19,548 nt of DNA from JANRIC01 sp033765345 (GCA_033765345.1 JANRIC010000167.1:1-19548), one strand, 5' to 3'. Counted from the stretch's first letter, positions 7,822-16,525 are shown. A program made the numbers and translations. Notes: generated from the sequence alone by a model not told the origin.

Positions 7822-8178
7822 TCATTCGGCTATGGCTGACTTTGTCAACTGAATTTGCCTTTGTTGTCTCAAAAAGAAATCGAGAGCCTGCTCTATCCTT
7901 TTGATATAAAATTTCTTTTCTTCTTTGAAAAAAACTTCTTTAATGGAATTGAATTGGATGTATTGTGAATACCAGGTGTTGATGCGTTGTTCATACGACA
8001 CATTACTGCTCCGAAGATCAGTTAAAATTTGTTCTAATTGTTTAGAGTAAAATTCGCGTGTCTTGTTTTGTTGAATAATCAAATCCAATAATGTGTTATT
8101 TTCTTGAATTAAAGAAATTACTCGCTCATAAGAGGGAGTAATTTCTGGGGCAAAAACTTTAGTTTGAACTATACTCAT
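7822..8178 (-). CDS. Hypothetical helical protein, 118 residues
   Basis: I do not recognise this family. The 118-residue product has no signal peptide, membrane segment or cysteine. It is rich in Gln, Glu, Lys, Ile and Leu and should be almost wholly alpha-helical. A first helix (about 18-58, SLIQENNTLLDLIIQQ onward) and a last one (about 82-112, with an RIEQALDFFLRQQRQIQ run) look coiled-coil capable. The middle has an aromatic cluster (WYSQYIQF). It forms its own minus-strand unit with a terminator downstream and an inverted repeat 22 nt before the start. A clean start, stop, terminator and upstream palindrome argue that it is a real gene. Confidence 0.7.
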   Translation of the reverse strand: MSIVQTKVFAPEITPSYERVISLIQENNTLLDLIIQQNKTREFYSKQLEQILTDLRSSNVSYEQRINTWYSQYIQFNSIKEVFFKEEKKFYIKRIEQALDFFLRQQRQIQLTKSAIAE

Positions 8179-8199
8179 AAAGCTAAAAACAAGAATTTT

Positions 8200-8248
8200 T
8201 TAAGATATTTTCGTCAAAATCATTACCTTCATCCCGAAGATATCTTAA
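8200..8248. promoter_or_regulatory. 14-bp inverted repeat upstream of the hypothetical gene (candidate operator or hairpin)
   Basis: TTAAGATATTTTCG (8200-8213) and CGAAGATATCTTAA (8235-8248) are inverted copies with one mismatch and a 21-nt spacer. The repeat begins 22 nt before the start codon of the minus-strand gene at 8178, and it faces psuG on the other side. It could be a regulator-binding site or a 5'-leader hairpin. Confidence 0.5.
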
Positions 8249-8260
8249 CCTACAAATAGT

Positions 8261-8268
8261 TAAGTTTG
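8261..8268 (+). promoter_or_regulatory. Possible -7 element for psuG
   Basis: TAAGTTTG fits the Bacteroidota -7 consensus TAnnTTTG. It would give psuG a leader of roughly 150 nt. No TTG sits at the expected -33 distance, so the call is weak. Confidence 0.25.
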
Positions 8269-8422
8269 TGTGTAATTATAAATCTGCCTATGAAACTGAG
8301 TTTAAAACTGCTTTCAAGGATATAACGCCGAAACCGGGTAGGAGAGTTGCTTGGGATTTGTCGGTGTAGTAGTTTGCTTTGTGAACAGGTGAAATTACAT
8401 TGTAAAAAGAAATAAAAATATT

Positions 8423-9337
8423 ATGAATAAGTTTATAGAGATCAAGCCTGAGATTTCAGCTGCCCTAAAAGAGAAAAGGGCTGTAGTAGCGTTGGAGTCT
8501 ACTTTGATTGCACACGGGATGCCTTATCCGCAGAATTTGGAAACAGCCCGATTGCTAGAGGCTGCCATAAGAGATAACGGTGCAATCCCTGCAACTATTG
8601 CTATTTTGGGTGGGAAAATTAAAGTCGGGCTTAAGGAATCCGAATTGGAATTGCTGGCCGGCTCGCCCAATGTACTCAAAGTAAGCCGCAGAGATATGTC
8701 ATATATCATCGCCCAAAAGCTTCATGGGGCAACCACCGTCGCTGCAACGCTCATCATTGCCGATATGGTAGGCATTCAGGTATTTGCTACTGGGGGTATT
8801 GGAGGGGTACATAGAGAAGGCCAGAATACATTGGATATTTCGGCGGACTTACCTGAGTTGAGCCGTTCCAAAGTTGCCGTCATCAGTGCCGGTGCCAAAG
8901 CTATCTTAGATTTGGGGCTGACCCTTGAGTATCTTGAAACGCTGGGAGTACCCGTGATCGGGTATCAAACCGATGATTTTCCGGCTTTTTATACCCGAAA
9001 GAGCGGTTTTAAGCTTGAATGCCAGGCAGACAGGGTCAGTGAGTTGGCAAATATCGTTCATTGTCATTGGGCTTTGGGGCTTGGTGGTGGGCTACTGATT
9101 GCCAATCCTATCCCGGAGGATTATCAAATGGATGAAATCATGACACAAACCCTCATTCAAAAAGCCATTCGGGAAGCCGAGCAAAACCAAATTACGGGTA
9201 AAGACCTAACGCCTTTTTTATTGGCTCATACTGAACGACTTAGCTCTGGGAAAAGCCTGGAGGCAAATATTCAGTTGGTATTAAACAATGCACGTTTGGG
9301 AGCACAGCTAGCGGTTTTGCTTGCCGAAGTGAATTAA
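8423..9337 (+). CDS. psuG: Pseudouridine-5'-phosphate glycosidase
   Basis: PsuG reversibly splits pseudouridine 5'-phosphate into uracil and ribose 5-phosphate, a step in pseudouridine salvage in the cytoplasm. The 304-residue length is typical. The hallmark ALESTLIAHGMPYP is at 23-36 with the conserved Glu25. K86 in VLKVSRRD, FATGGIGGVHR (121-131), the metal-binding region LDISADL (D142) and the Schiff-base lysine K159 in SAGAKAILDLG match the residues known for the E. coli enzyme. The usual partner kinase psuK is not adjacent, so phosphorylated substrate must come from elsewhere. The neighbours on both sides are unrelated. The start is the ATG at 8423, directly before the conserved domain. 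Confidence 0.93.
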   Translation: MNKFIEIKPEISAALKEKRAVVALESTLIAHGMPYPQNLETARLLEAAIRDNGAIPATIAILGGKIKVGLKESELELLAGSPNVLKVSRRDMSYIIAQKLHGATTVAATLIIADMVGIQVFATGGIGGVHREGQNTLDISADLPELSRSKVAVISAGAKAILDLGLTLEYLETLGVPVIGYQTDDFPAFYTRKSGFKLECQADRVSELANIVHCHWALGLGGGLLIANPIPEDYQMDEIMTQTLIQKAIREAEQNQITGKDLTPFLLAHTERLSSGKSLEANIQLVLNNARLGAQLAVLLAEVN

Positions 9338-9446
9338 AGGCCTTTAGACATTTATATGATGTAAAATATGGCTTTTCCAGAAAAAAATTTTGTTTTTTCT
9401 ACATTTATTTTTTATTTTGAAAATGTATTAAACAAATTTTTACCCT

Positions 9447-10001
9447 ATGTCAGAGCAAATGCTAATAGACTGGTACAGTCAATATTTTTCAACCTTATTC
9501 AATTATGGCGTGCAAATTTCTAATAACAGAGAATTGGTAAAAGATTGCATCCAGGAAGTATTTATAACCCTAAAATTAAATCCTCACCTTTTTTGTACCA
9601 TCCAATCTCCAAAGGCTTATCTCTTTACTGTCCTAAGAAGGAATATCATCAAAGAACTCAAAAGAGAATCTGTAAGTCTGGATGTGTATTCTTTTAACGC
9701 TGTATTAGACATAGAACCCTCTCACGAATCTCTTTTGATACATGAGCAAATCGACCTGGATTTTAAATACCGGCTTGCCAAAGCACTCAAAAAACTGACT
9801 AATCGTCAGCGAGAAGCCATTTTCCTTAAATTTTATGAAGGATTATCTTACCAGGAAGTAGCCGAAACTATGCAGCTTCAGGACATCAAATCGGCTCGTA
9901 ATCTTATTTATAAAGCCATCAAACAGCTAAAATCCGATTTTGAGATCAATGGAGTTAGCATGAATTTATATATTCTGCTTTCTATTCTTTTACTTTCATA
10001 A
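9447..10001 (+). CDS. RNA polymerase ECF sigma factor
   Basis: A 184-residue sigma-70 family factor with only regions 2 and 4. Region 2 runs from about 15 to 82, with the NYGVQISNNRELVKDCIQEV helix pair and PKAYLFTVLRRN as region 2.3-2.4. Region 4 (about 113-170) has LTNRQREAIFLKFYEGLSYQ followed by an EVAETM helix and RNLIYKAIKQLK. The short hydrophobic tail MNLYILLSILLLS is common in Bacteroidota ECF factors next to FecR genes. Its partner anti-sigma gene starts 309 nt downstream, and the SusC receptor follows. It probably drives transcription of the fecR-susC-susD part. The start at 9447 gives a normal region 2. Confidence 0.9.
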   Translation: MSEQMLIDWYSQYFSTLFNYGVQISNNRELVKDCIQEVFITLKLNPHLFCTIQSPKAYLFTVLRRNIIKELKRESVSLDVYSFNAVLDIEPSHESLLIHEQIDLDFKYRLAKALKKLTNRQREAIFLKFYEGLSYQEVAETMQLQDIKSARNLIYKAIKQLKSDFEINGVSMNLYILLSILLLS

Positions 10002-10310
10002 TCTCTCAGTTTTTTTTAATAAAAATATGATTCTCCTGATATGTAAACGCTGAGGTAAAAACAACAGCAGTAATAATGTCATGCTCAAATAACAAGTTGC
10101 CGTGAACTGTGTCTTTACCTTGGTTTTGCAGACAAAGGCAAAGGCGACTTGTCGTGATTCGTGTCTGTAAGAACAGCTCAAAAGCAGCGGGTTGCACTAA
10201 AAACACGGGAGAACAAAAAAAATAATATTTTTTTGATGTCATTTAGTATTTTATGCACTCCTCTTTATAAAAGATCAATACAGAGTAACAAATCTATTTT
10301 ATTATAATCA
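10002..10310 (+). ncRNA. Structured sigma-FecR spacer (possible leader RNA)
   Basis: No gene is recognised here. Plus-strand RNA could form a two-step stem: ACAAGTTGC (10092-10100) with GCGACTTGT (10144-10152) by one G-U and eight Watson-Crick pairs, and inside it CTTTACCTT (10113-10121) with AAGGCAAAG (10135-10143) with one mismatch. The two right arms abut. A small hairpin, CTGT-AAGA-ACAG, follows near 10164-10175. The spacer is unusually long for such a gene pair and probably holds the fecR promoter. Confidence 0.3.
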
Positions 10311-11306
10311 ATGAATTATTCCAATTTTAATTTGGAAGATTTTGTCCTGGACGAGACATTCCAACGTTGGGTAAAACAACCTGACCCCCAAAATCAAGTA
10401 TTTTGGGAGGATTTTCTCAGGACTCATCCCCAAAAGCGAGAACTGATTGAGGAAGCACGTAAGATTATTCTCGTGCTTAAGTTTAAGAGAGTGGATCCAC
10501 TTCCCGAAGAATATGAAAAAGTACTTCAGGGTATCCTCAAGTCTCAACCCAAGACCAGGGTTTTGTCAAACAAAAGTCGTTTGTATCGCTCGCTAGCAGC
10601 CGCAGTTTCTCTTTTGATATTGGCAAGTCTGGTTTTCGTGTACCTTTCCAGACCTTCCGAAATCAAATATCTGACTCGTTCTTGTGAAACACAAAAGATT
10701 ATGCTTAAAGATGGCTCTGTGGTGCATTTGAATGCCAATTCGGTACTTTATCATTATGACAATTGGAATGGCAGCATAGACAGGGAAGTGTGGCTAAAGG
10801 GAGAAGCCTATTTTGAAATAAAAAAGTCTCTCTCAGGAAAGCAAAAGTTTATTGTACATACCAAAGAACTCGATGTAGAAGTTTTGGGTACCAAATTTAA
10901 TGTAAACGACCGCAGAGGAATCACCCAGGTATTGCTCAATTCGGGCAAAGTGCAGCTCAATATCCACAACTCCCCAACCACCAAACAAATTACCATGAAC
11001 CCTGGAGACCTGATTGAGTATTCTAGTCTTCACCAAAAAATAAGTCAAAAAATCATCAAAAAAGATATTTATTCCACCTGGAAAGAAAACAGGCTTGTGT
11101 TTGATGATGTATCACTGGGCAAAGTAGCTCAAAGGATAGAAGATAATTTCGGCTACAAGGTCATTTTTAAAGACCCCAAACTAGCCGAACTCAGATTTAC
11201 GGGTGCGACCCCAGCAAATAATCTGGATATTCTTCTGAAAGTATTAGAAGGTTCTTTTGAACTAAAAATTCAAAGACTCAAACAAGAAATTCTGATTCAA
11301 GAATAA
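10311..11306 (+). CDS. FecR-type anti-sigma factor
   Basis: A 331-residue inner-membrane protein. The N-terminal cytoplasmic region (1-90) would hold the ECF sigma factor. It has the FQRWVKQPDPQNQVFWEDFL pattern typical of this class. One transmembrane segment lies at about 94-112 (LAAAVSLLILASLVFVYL). The periplasmic FecR domain (about 118-215) contains LKDGSVVHLNANS, WLKGEAYFEI and VLGTKFNV. The C-terminal domain (about 255-330, DVSLGKVAQRIEDNFGYKVIF) is of the DUF4974 type. The cognate sigma gene lies upstream and the STN-bearing receptor 90 nt downstream, so it should relay the periplasmic signal of that receptor. Motifs and gene order leave little doubt. Confidence 0.93.
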   Translation: MNYSNFNLEDFVLDETFQRWVKQPDPQNQVFWEDFLRTHPQKRELIEEARKIILVLKFKRVDPLPEEYEKVLQGILKSQPKTRVLSNKSRLYRSLAAAVSLLILASLVFVYLSRPSEIKYLTRSCETQKIMLKDGSVVHLNANSVLYHYDNWNGSIDREVWLKGEAYFEIKKSLSGKQKFIVHTKELDVEVLGTKFNVNDRRGITQVLLNSGKVQLNIHNSPTTKQITMNPGDLIEYSSLHQKISQKIIKKDIYSTWKENRLVFDDVSLGKVAQRIEDNFGYKVIFKDPKLAELRFTGATPANNLDILLKVLEGSFELKIQRLKQEILIQE

Positions 11307-11312
11307 AAAAAA

Positions 11313-11355
11313 CCTGCCGGAGTCCAAGTTTGGCCGCTGGGATTTTTCCGACAGG
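11313..11355. other. Hairpin between fecR and susC-like gene
   Basis: CCTGCCGGA (11313-11321) and TCCGACAGG (11347-11355) pair with one mismatch around a 25-nt loop, just after the fecR stop. Eight A precede the left arm, so the shape would resemble a terminator on the minus strand. On the plus strand no T-run follows. It may act as an RNA-processing or stability element between fecR and the receptor genes. Confidence 0.4.
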
Positions 11356-11396
11356 ATCATGTTTTACAACAATTAATTACGAACAAAAATAGTATT

Positions 11397-14300
11397 ATGA
11401 AAGCAAAACTACCATCCCAAAGCTCAAAAAAACAAAATAGTTTTTGGGATTCATTTACCCAACAAATATCCAAAGTCCGATATGGGATACCATTATTTTG
11501 TATCTTGTGCCTTACTGCGGTTTTAAATCAACGTGTATCTGCCCAGGAATTGGCTAGCTACCAGGTTTCTCATGCACATTTCAAGAGTACATCTTCTCAA
11601 GAACAGACCATTTCTTTGAAAAAAGCATTAAAAAATCTAGAACTCAAGCACAATGTATCCTTTAATTATGACAGTAAAATCATTGAGGATAAGTATGTAC
11701 CTTTTGATCAAAATGCCCAAAGCGACCTGGAGCAAACCCTTGAGAAAATTCTCGATACCCATCGCTTAAAGTATTTTAAAATCGATGAAAAAACCTACGT
11801 GATTCAATCTCAAAAGTCGAGTCAGGGAAATAAAAACAGAGTGGGGAGTTCGCTCAACTCAATAAAAACCAAACAATTTCCCGTAGAGGAAACACAAAAT
11901 CGTGAGGAAAGAAACAAAAAAGAAATCCGACTTCTGAAAAATAACCCCATTCGTGAAATCAAACCTGACAAAACCGTGAGCGGAATAGTGACCGATGTGG
12001 AGGGCATTGGGCTTCCCGGGGTCAATGTGATCGTAAAAAACACTTCCATAGGTACTACTACGGATGCGTCGGGAAAGTTTAGCGTCAATGTACCTGATAA
12101 TCAGAATGTGCTGATTTTTTCTTCGGTGGGTTATCTCACTCAGGAAATAGAAATCGGGAATCAAACCACCTTCAGCATCTCTATGAAAGAAGATGTGGGG
12201 CAATTGCAGGAATTGGTCGTGGTTGGTTATGGATCGCAAGAAAGAGCTAAAGTAACCGGAGCAGTTGCCTCTATTTCTTCTGAGGATATTTCCAATCTGC
12301 CCGTTTTAAGTGCCGATCAAGCCATCCAGGGTAAAGCAGCCGGAGTAACTATCATCAGCACCGGAGGCCCCGGCGAGAATCCATTGGTTCGTATCCGAGG
12401 TGTAGGAACAGTCAATAACAATAACCCATTGTATGTGATTGACGGAGTGCCTGCCGGAGGTCTGAACAGCATCAATCCCAATGACATTGAATCCATTGAA
12501 GTACTCAAAGATGCTTCTACCGTAGCACTCTATGGCTCTCGTGCCAGTAATGGAGTCATCCTGATTACTACCAAAAAAGGGGTGGCAGGCAAACCCAAAA
12601 TCAACTTTGATGCTTATGCTGGTAGCCAAACTGCCTGGAAACAACTGGACTTATTGAATCGGGAACAATACATTGACTATGGTACCGACTTGCTGACCAA
12701 TGCCAACGCAGCCCTGCCCGCACGTTTCAACAACCTGGGTGAATTTGCCAATGTAGATACCGACTGGCAGGATGAAATGTTCCGCACTGGGCTTATCCAA
12801 GATTATAACATCAGTGTAAATGGTGGTAATGAAAATTTTACCTACAACATAGGCACCGGCTACTTTGCTCAGGAAGGTATCATGCTGGGTACTTCCTTTG
12901 ATCGGATTTCTTTTCGTGCCAATACCGAAGTCAAAATCGGTAAACGCGTCAAAATCGGGCAAACTCTTACCCTAGCCGAAAGTGAAAGAATTCGGGAGCA
13001 ATTCTCAGGCGGGCGTTCGCAGATCGAGCACATGATCAAAAGTGTTCCTTACTTGCCTGTCAGAGATGAAAGCCGTGTCGGAGGCTTTAGAACTGCCGAT
13101 ACACAGGATGGCTCCGACCCCGAAAACCCTGTTTTAAATGCCACTTTGAGACAAGACAAAACCCGTGATTTTCGTATGTTGGGGACTGCTTACTTGGAAG
13201 TAGACATTTACAAGGGCTTAAAAGCAAAAGCATTTATAGGCTTGGATGTAAATTTCTCACGCAATGTCCAGTTTGCGCCTATCTATGATCCGGGAGATTT
13301 TCATAAAAACGTGACTGCCGACATTTCTAAAAACAACGCTACTTTTATTTCTCCCATTTATAATGTGCAACTGATGTATGATCGTAAGATCGGTAAGCAC
13401 AATATTAGTGCCCTGGGAATTATTGAAGGACAAACCTTTAGCTTTGAAAACGTATCGGTGGCCGGTGAAACCGACCAGTCCAGTGTTATACAGCAACCCG
13501 GATTCTTCCAGATCGGTGAAAACATAGGAGGAGGCCTCGATGAAAATCAGATACTTTCCTACATTGGGCGCGTCACCTATGACTTTGCTGACAAATACCT
13601 GCTGACCCTTTCGCTCCGCCGAGACGGAAGTAGCAAATTTGCCGAAGATATTCGTTGGGGAAGTTTTCCGGCAGTCTCTTTAGGCTGGCGTGTAAGTGAG
13701 GAAAGCTTTATGCAAGGTATCTCCAGTGTAGTCAATGAATTTAAAATCAGAGGTAGCTACGGAGAAGCCGGAAATAACTTAGGAGCTTCTAGTTACGGAT
13801 ATATTCCCTCTATTTTCAGTGACCTGAGTTATGGAGTCGACAAACCAGGCGGAACTATCAATACGCTTTCCAATGCAAACCTACTTTGGGAAACTACCAA
13901 AATGTTTAATGTGGGTTTTGATGCGGCTTTTCTGGATAATAAATTAACGGTATCCTTTGATTGGTTTAGAAATACTACTGAAGATATGATTCTGGGGCTT
14001 CCTATTCCTCCTTCCTTAGGCTTTGATGGAGCTCCTATCGGTAATGCAGGAACAGCTCGTAATACTGGGGTGGAAATTTTATTGGGTTACCGACAAAACT
14101 TCGGAGATTTCCAATTTTCTTTTAACGGAAATTTGGCTCTTGTCACCAATGAATTTACTTCTTTGGGTAATGGAAACTCCATCTTCGGACCTGGGTTTGA
14201 GGGAGATCCTTTGACTTTGACCGAGGAGGGACAGCCAATTGCTTATTTTTATGGCTGGAAAACGGACGGTTTGTTCCAGAGCCAGGATGAAATAGACGCT

Positions 14301-14954
14301 GCCAATGCTTTGGATGGCAATGATGCAACACCTTACCAATCCAATGCCATACCTGGAGATATTCGCTTTAAGGATTTGAACAATGATGGGGTGATTAATA
14401 CCGAAGATCGTACAAATATCGGTCATTTCCTACCGGATGTTTCGTATGGTTTTACCCTGGGAGCCAATTGGAAAAACTTTGACCTCTCTGTCTTCTTCCA
14501 AGGAGTAGCAGGCAATGAGATTCTTAATACCAATCGCTATGACCTGGAAGGCATGACCCGTCTCTTTAATGCAGGTACAGCCGTACTCCGCCGTTGGACA
14601 CCTGAAAATACCAATACGGATATCCCCATTGCCCGTAACAGTGACCCCAACCGAAATTCCAGAATCTCAGACAGATTCGTTGAAGATGGCTCGTACTTAA
14701 GATTAAAGAACCTGACTTTGGGCTATAACCTGCCTGAATCTGCGCTTCCCAAAAGATTTATATCAAGAATCAGGGTGTATTTCACGGCTCAAAATCTCTT
14801 TACCATTACCGATTATAGCGGCTATGACCCTGAAATCGGCGTTCGTGGAGGAGTGGCTGATGATCCACGCGCTGCTTCGTTGGTTACAGGGGTAGATTTC
14901 GGACAATTTCCGCAGCCCAGAACCTTTATAGGTGGCATACAAATAGGCTTTTAG
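11397..14954 (+). CDS. SusC/RagA-family TonB-dependent outer-membrane receptor with N-terminal STN domain
   Basis: A 1185-residue outer-membrane transporter. An extended signal peptide has its hydrophobic core at about 28-43 and likely cleavage after VSA near 49. An STN (secretin/TonB N-terminal) signalling domain follows at about 70-137, then a charged linker, a carboxypeptidase-regulatory-like beta-sandwich (193-264, with VTDVEGIGLPGVNVIVKNTS), and the SusC signature ELVVVGYGSQ near 272-281, then the plug with VRIRGVGTVNNNNPLYVIDG. The remainder is a 22-strand barrel ending in a C-terminal Phe (GGIQIGF), as outer-membrane proteins do. The STN domain plus upstream FecR and ECF genes mark it as a signal-transducing receptor. 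A SusD lipoprotein gene follows 42 nt later. The substrate is unknown. No glycoside hydrolase lies nearby, so a glycan is not certain. Confidence 0.95.
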   Translation: MKAKLPSQSSKKQNSFWDSFTQQISKVRYGIPLFCILCLTAVLNQRVSAQELASYQVSHAHFKSTSSQEQTISLKKALKNLELKHNVSFNYDSKIIEDKYVPFDQNAQSDLEQTLEKILDTHRLKYFKIDEKTYVIQSQKSSQGNKNRVGSSLNSIKTKQFPVEETQNREERNKKEIRLLKNNPIREIKPDKTVSGIVTDVEGIGLPGVNVIVKNTSIGTTTDASGKFSVNVPDNQNVLIFSSVGYLTQEIEIGNQTTFSISMKEDVGQLQELVVVGYGSQERAKVTGAVASISSEDISNLPVLSADQAIQGKAAGVTIISTGGPGENPLVRIRGVGTVNNNNPLYVIDGVPAGGLNSINPNDIESIEVLKDASTVALYGSRASNGVILITTKKGVAGKPKINFDAYAGSQTAWKQLDLLNREQYIDYGTDLLTNANAALPARFNNLGEFANVDTDWQDEMFRTGLIQDYNISVNGGNENFTYNIGTGYFAQEGIMLGTSFDRISFRANTEVKIGKRVKIGQTLTLAESERIREQFSGGRSQIEHMIKSVPYLPVRDESRVGGFRTADTQDGSDPENPVLNATLRQDKTRDFRMLGTAYLEVDIYKGLKAKAFIGLDVNFSRNVQFAPIYDPGDFHKNVTADISKNNATFISPIYNVQLMYDRKIGKHNISALGIIEGQTFSFENVSVAGETDQSSVIQQPGFFQIGENIGGGLDENQILSYIGRVTYDFADKYLLTLSLRRDGSSKFAEDIRWGSFPAVSLGWRVSEESFMQGISSVVNEFKIRGSYGEAGNNLGASSYGYIPSIFSDLSYGVDKPGGTINTLSNANLLWETTKMFNVGFDAAFLDNKLTVSFDWFRNTTEDMILGLPIPPSLGFDGAPIGNAGTARNTGVEILLGYRQNFGDFQFSFNGNLALVTNEFTSLGNGNSIFGPGFEGDPLTLTEEGQPIAYFYGWKTDGLFQSQDEIDAANALDGNDATPYQSNAIPGDIRFKDLNNDGVINTEDRTNIGHFLPDVSYGFTLGANWKNFDLSVFFQGVAGNEILNTNRYDLEGMTRLFNAGTAVLRRWTPENTNTDIPIARNSDPNRNSRISDRFVEDGSYLRLKNLTLGYNLPESALPKRFISRIRVYFTAQNLFTITDYSGYDPEIGVRGGVADDPRAASLVTGVDFGQFPQPRTFIGGIQIGF

Positions 14955-14996
14955 ATATACCAAACATTATTGTAAATAAGTAAAAAACACAATCTT

Positions 14997-16493
14997 ATGA
15001 AAAAAATAGTTCTTTTAACCTTAATCTTTACCACCTTTACGGTGATCGCTTGTAAGGACTTCCTGGATGTGGAAAACCCAAACCAGCTTACTACCGACTC
15101 TTTTTTCAAGACGGATAAGCAGGCTATTTCGGCAGTAAATGCCATTTATGCAGGTTTGCAAGCCAATAACCTCTACAACCGAGAGTACTTCTTTACGCAC
15201 GACCTTTTATCGGACGATAATATGTCAGGCGGTGCTCAATTAGAAGCCCCACGCAATCAACTCCTGACCCACGTTTTTGATGGATCCAACTCTTTGATTC
15301 TAGCGGTTTGGAGAGGCCTATATCGTGTAATCCTGAGAGCCAATTTTGCCATCCAGAATTTGCCCGAAGCCGAAGGAATCAGTGATGAATTGAGAAGTCG
15401 TTTGTTGGGAGAAGCCCATTTCCTGAGAGCCTGGGCTTATTTTGAACTGGTAAGCCTTTGGGGAGATGTACCCATGTATACAGAACCCAACATTAGCCCT
15501 GACGGAAAGCTTCGATCCTCAGAAGAAGAGATATACACCTTGATATTTGCTGACCTGACTATAGCCGAAAATAACCTTCCTTTAAACTCCACATACGCAG
15601 GAAGTGACATCGGAAGGGCTTCCAAAGGAGCCGCACAAGCACTGGAAGGCAAAATTAGAATGTTTAGAGGCGAATACGCCGCCGCCAAAACAGCCTTAGA
15701 GAAAGTAGTAAACTCTAACGAATACAGCCTGGTAGCCCGCTATTCTGATAATTTGGAAGAAGGCAACGAATTCAATTCCGAATCTATCTTCGAGGTACTC
15801 TTTACTGAAGCCCGCGGAAGTGCTGGTGCCTGGTCAGGAGATGGTAGTGGGGCAGCTGATGTTACCTTCCGAGGGCAGGAATACGGTGCCAATACCTGGC
15901 GCAATGTCATCCCTTCTACCTCTTTGATCGCTGAGTTTGAAGATGGTGACCCTCGTTATGATTATAACTTCTGGCTCTTGGGCGAAACCTACAACAATGG
16001 GCAGGATGTATTGACCGCTGATAAGGTACAAGGCAATAATCCCGATGTGAGCTGGCAGAAATATTCTAACCTTTATCAAAGAGATGCCGAAAACTTCCAA
16101 TCTGGAATCAACTTCCGTGTCATTCGCTTGGCAGATGTATTCCTGATGCTGGCAGAAGCCGAAAATGAAGTCAACGGACCTACAGCCATTGCTTTGGATT
16201 ATCTGAACCGTACCCGTAATCGTGCCGATGTGAATATGCCCAATTATCCTACGGCAGCGTATCCGACAGCTACCAAAGACCAAATGTTTGCGGCCATTGT
16301 GCATGAAAGAAGGGTTGAGCTTTGTGGCGAACAAATCCGTAACCGAGATATTCGCCGATGGAGACGACAAGGTAAATTAACCACAGAGCCAATAGCCAAC
16401 TATCAAAGCAAACACGATAAATTGCCTATTCCTATTGAGGAACTGGATAACAACAATGCGCTGACTAGCAGTGACCAAAATCCAGGCTATTAA
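14997..16493 (+). CDS. SusD/RagB-family nutrient-binding outer-membrane lipoprotein
   Basis: A 498-residue lipoprotein. The signal MKKIVLLTLIFTTFTVIAC places the lipidated Cys at 19, followed by KDFLDVENPNQLT, the classic SusD N-terminus. The TPR-like helical core includes FFKTDKQAISAVNAIYAGL, VWRGLYRVILRANFAIQNLP and LLGEAHFLRAWAYFELVSLW. The C-terminal part holds FRVIRLADVFLMLAEAENEV, then VHERRVELCGEQIRNRDIRR, and it ends in NPGY as many family members do. SusD caps the SusC barrel and binds the ligand outside the cell. The gene is 42 nt behind the SusC gene, so the two are co-transcribed. A strong terminator follows the stop. Confidence 0.95.
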   Translation: MKKIVLLTLIFTTFTVIACKDFLDVENPNQLTTDSFFKTDKQAISAVNAIYAGLQANNLYNREYFFTHDLLSDDNMSGGAQLEAPRNQLLTHVFDGSNSLILAVWRGLYRVILRANFAIQNLPEAEGISDELRSRLLGEAHFLRAWAYFELVSLWGDVPMYTEPNISPDGKLRSSEEEIYTLIFADLTIAENNLPLNSTYAGSDIGRASKGAAQALEGKIRMFRGEYAAAKTALEKVVNSNEYSLVARYSDNLEEGNEFNSESIFEVLFTEARGSAGAWSGDGSGAADVTFRGQEYGANTWRNVIPSTSLIAEFEDGDPRYDYNFWLLGETYNNGQDVLTADKVQGNNPDVSWQKYSNLYQRDAENFQSGINFRVIRLADVFLMLAEAENEVNGPTAIALDYLNRTRNRADVNMPNYPTAAYPTATKDQMFAAIVHERRVELCGEQIRNRDIRRWRRQGKLTTEPIANYQSKHDKLPIPIEELDNNNALTSSDQNPGY

Positions 16494-16525
16494 TTAATCT
16501 CCATAGTCTTCGTACGTATTTTGTA

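Noticed and set aside
9379..9400. AGAAAAAA/TTTTTTCT inverted repeat after psuG as a terminator
   Set aside because: The stem is only A-T pairs apart from one G-C, and there is no GC-rich stem to support termination.
9996..10242. Minus-strand frames of 61 and 78 codons in the sigma-FecR spacer
   Set aside because: They overlap each other in different frames, have no domain, and the region is better explained as structured noncoding sequence.
11822..13496. Several minus-strand frames of 60-126 codons within the SusC gene
   Set aside because: They are antisense shadows of a gene with an unmistakable protein product.
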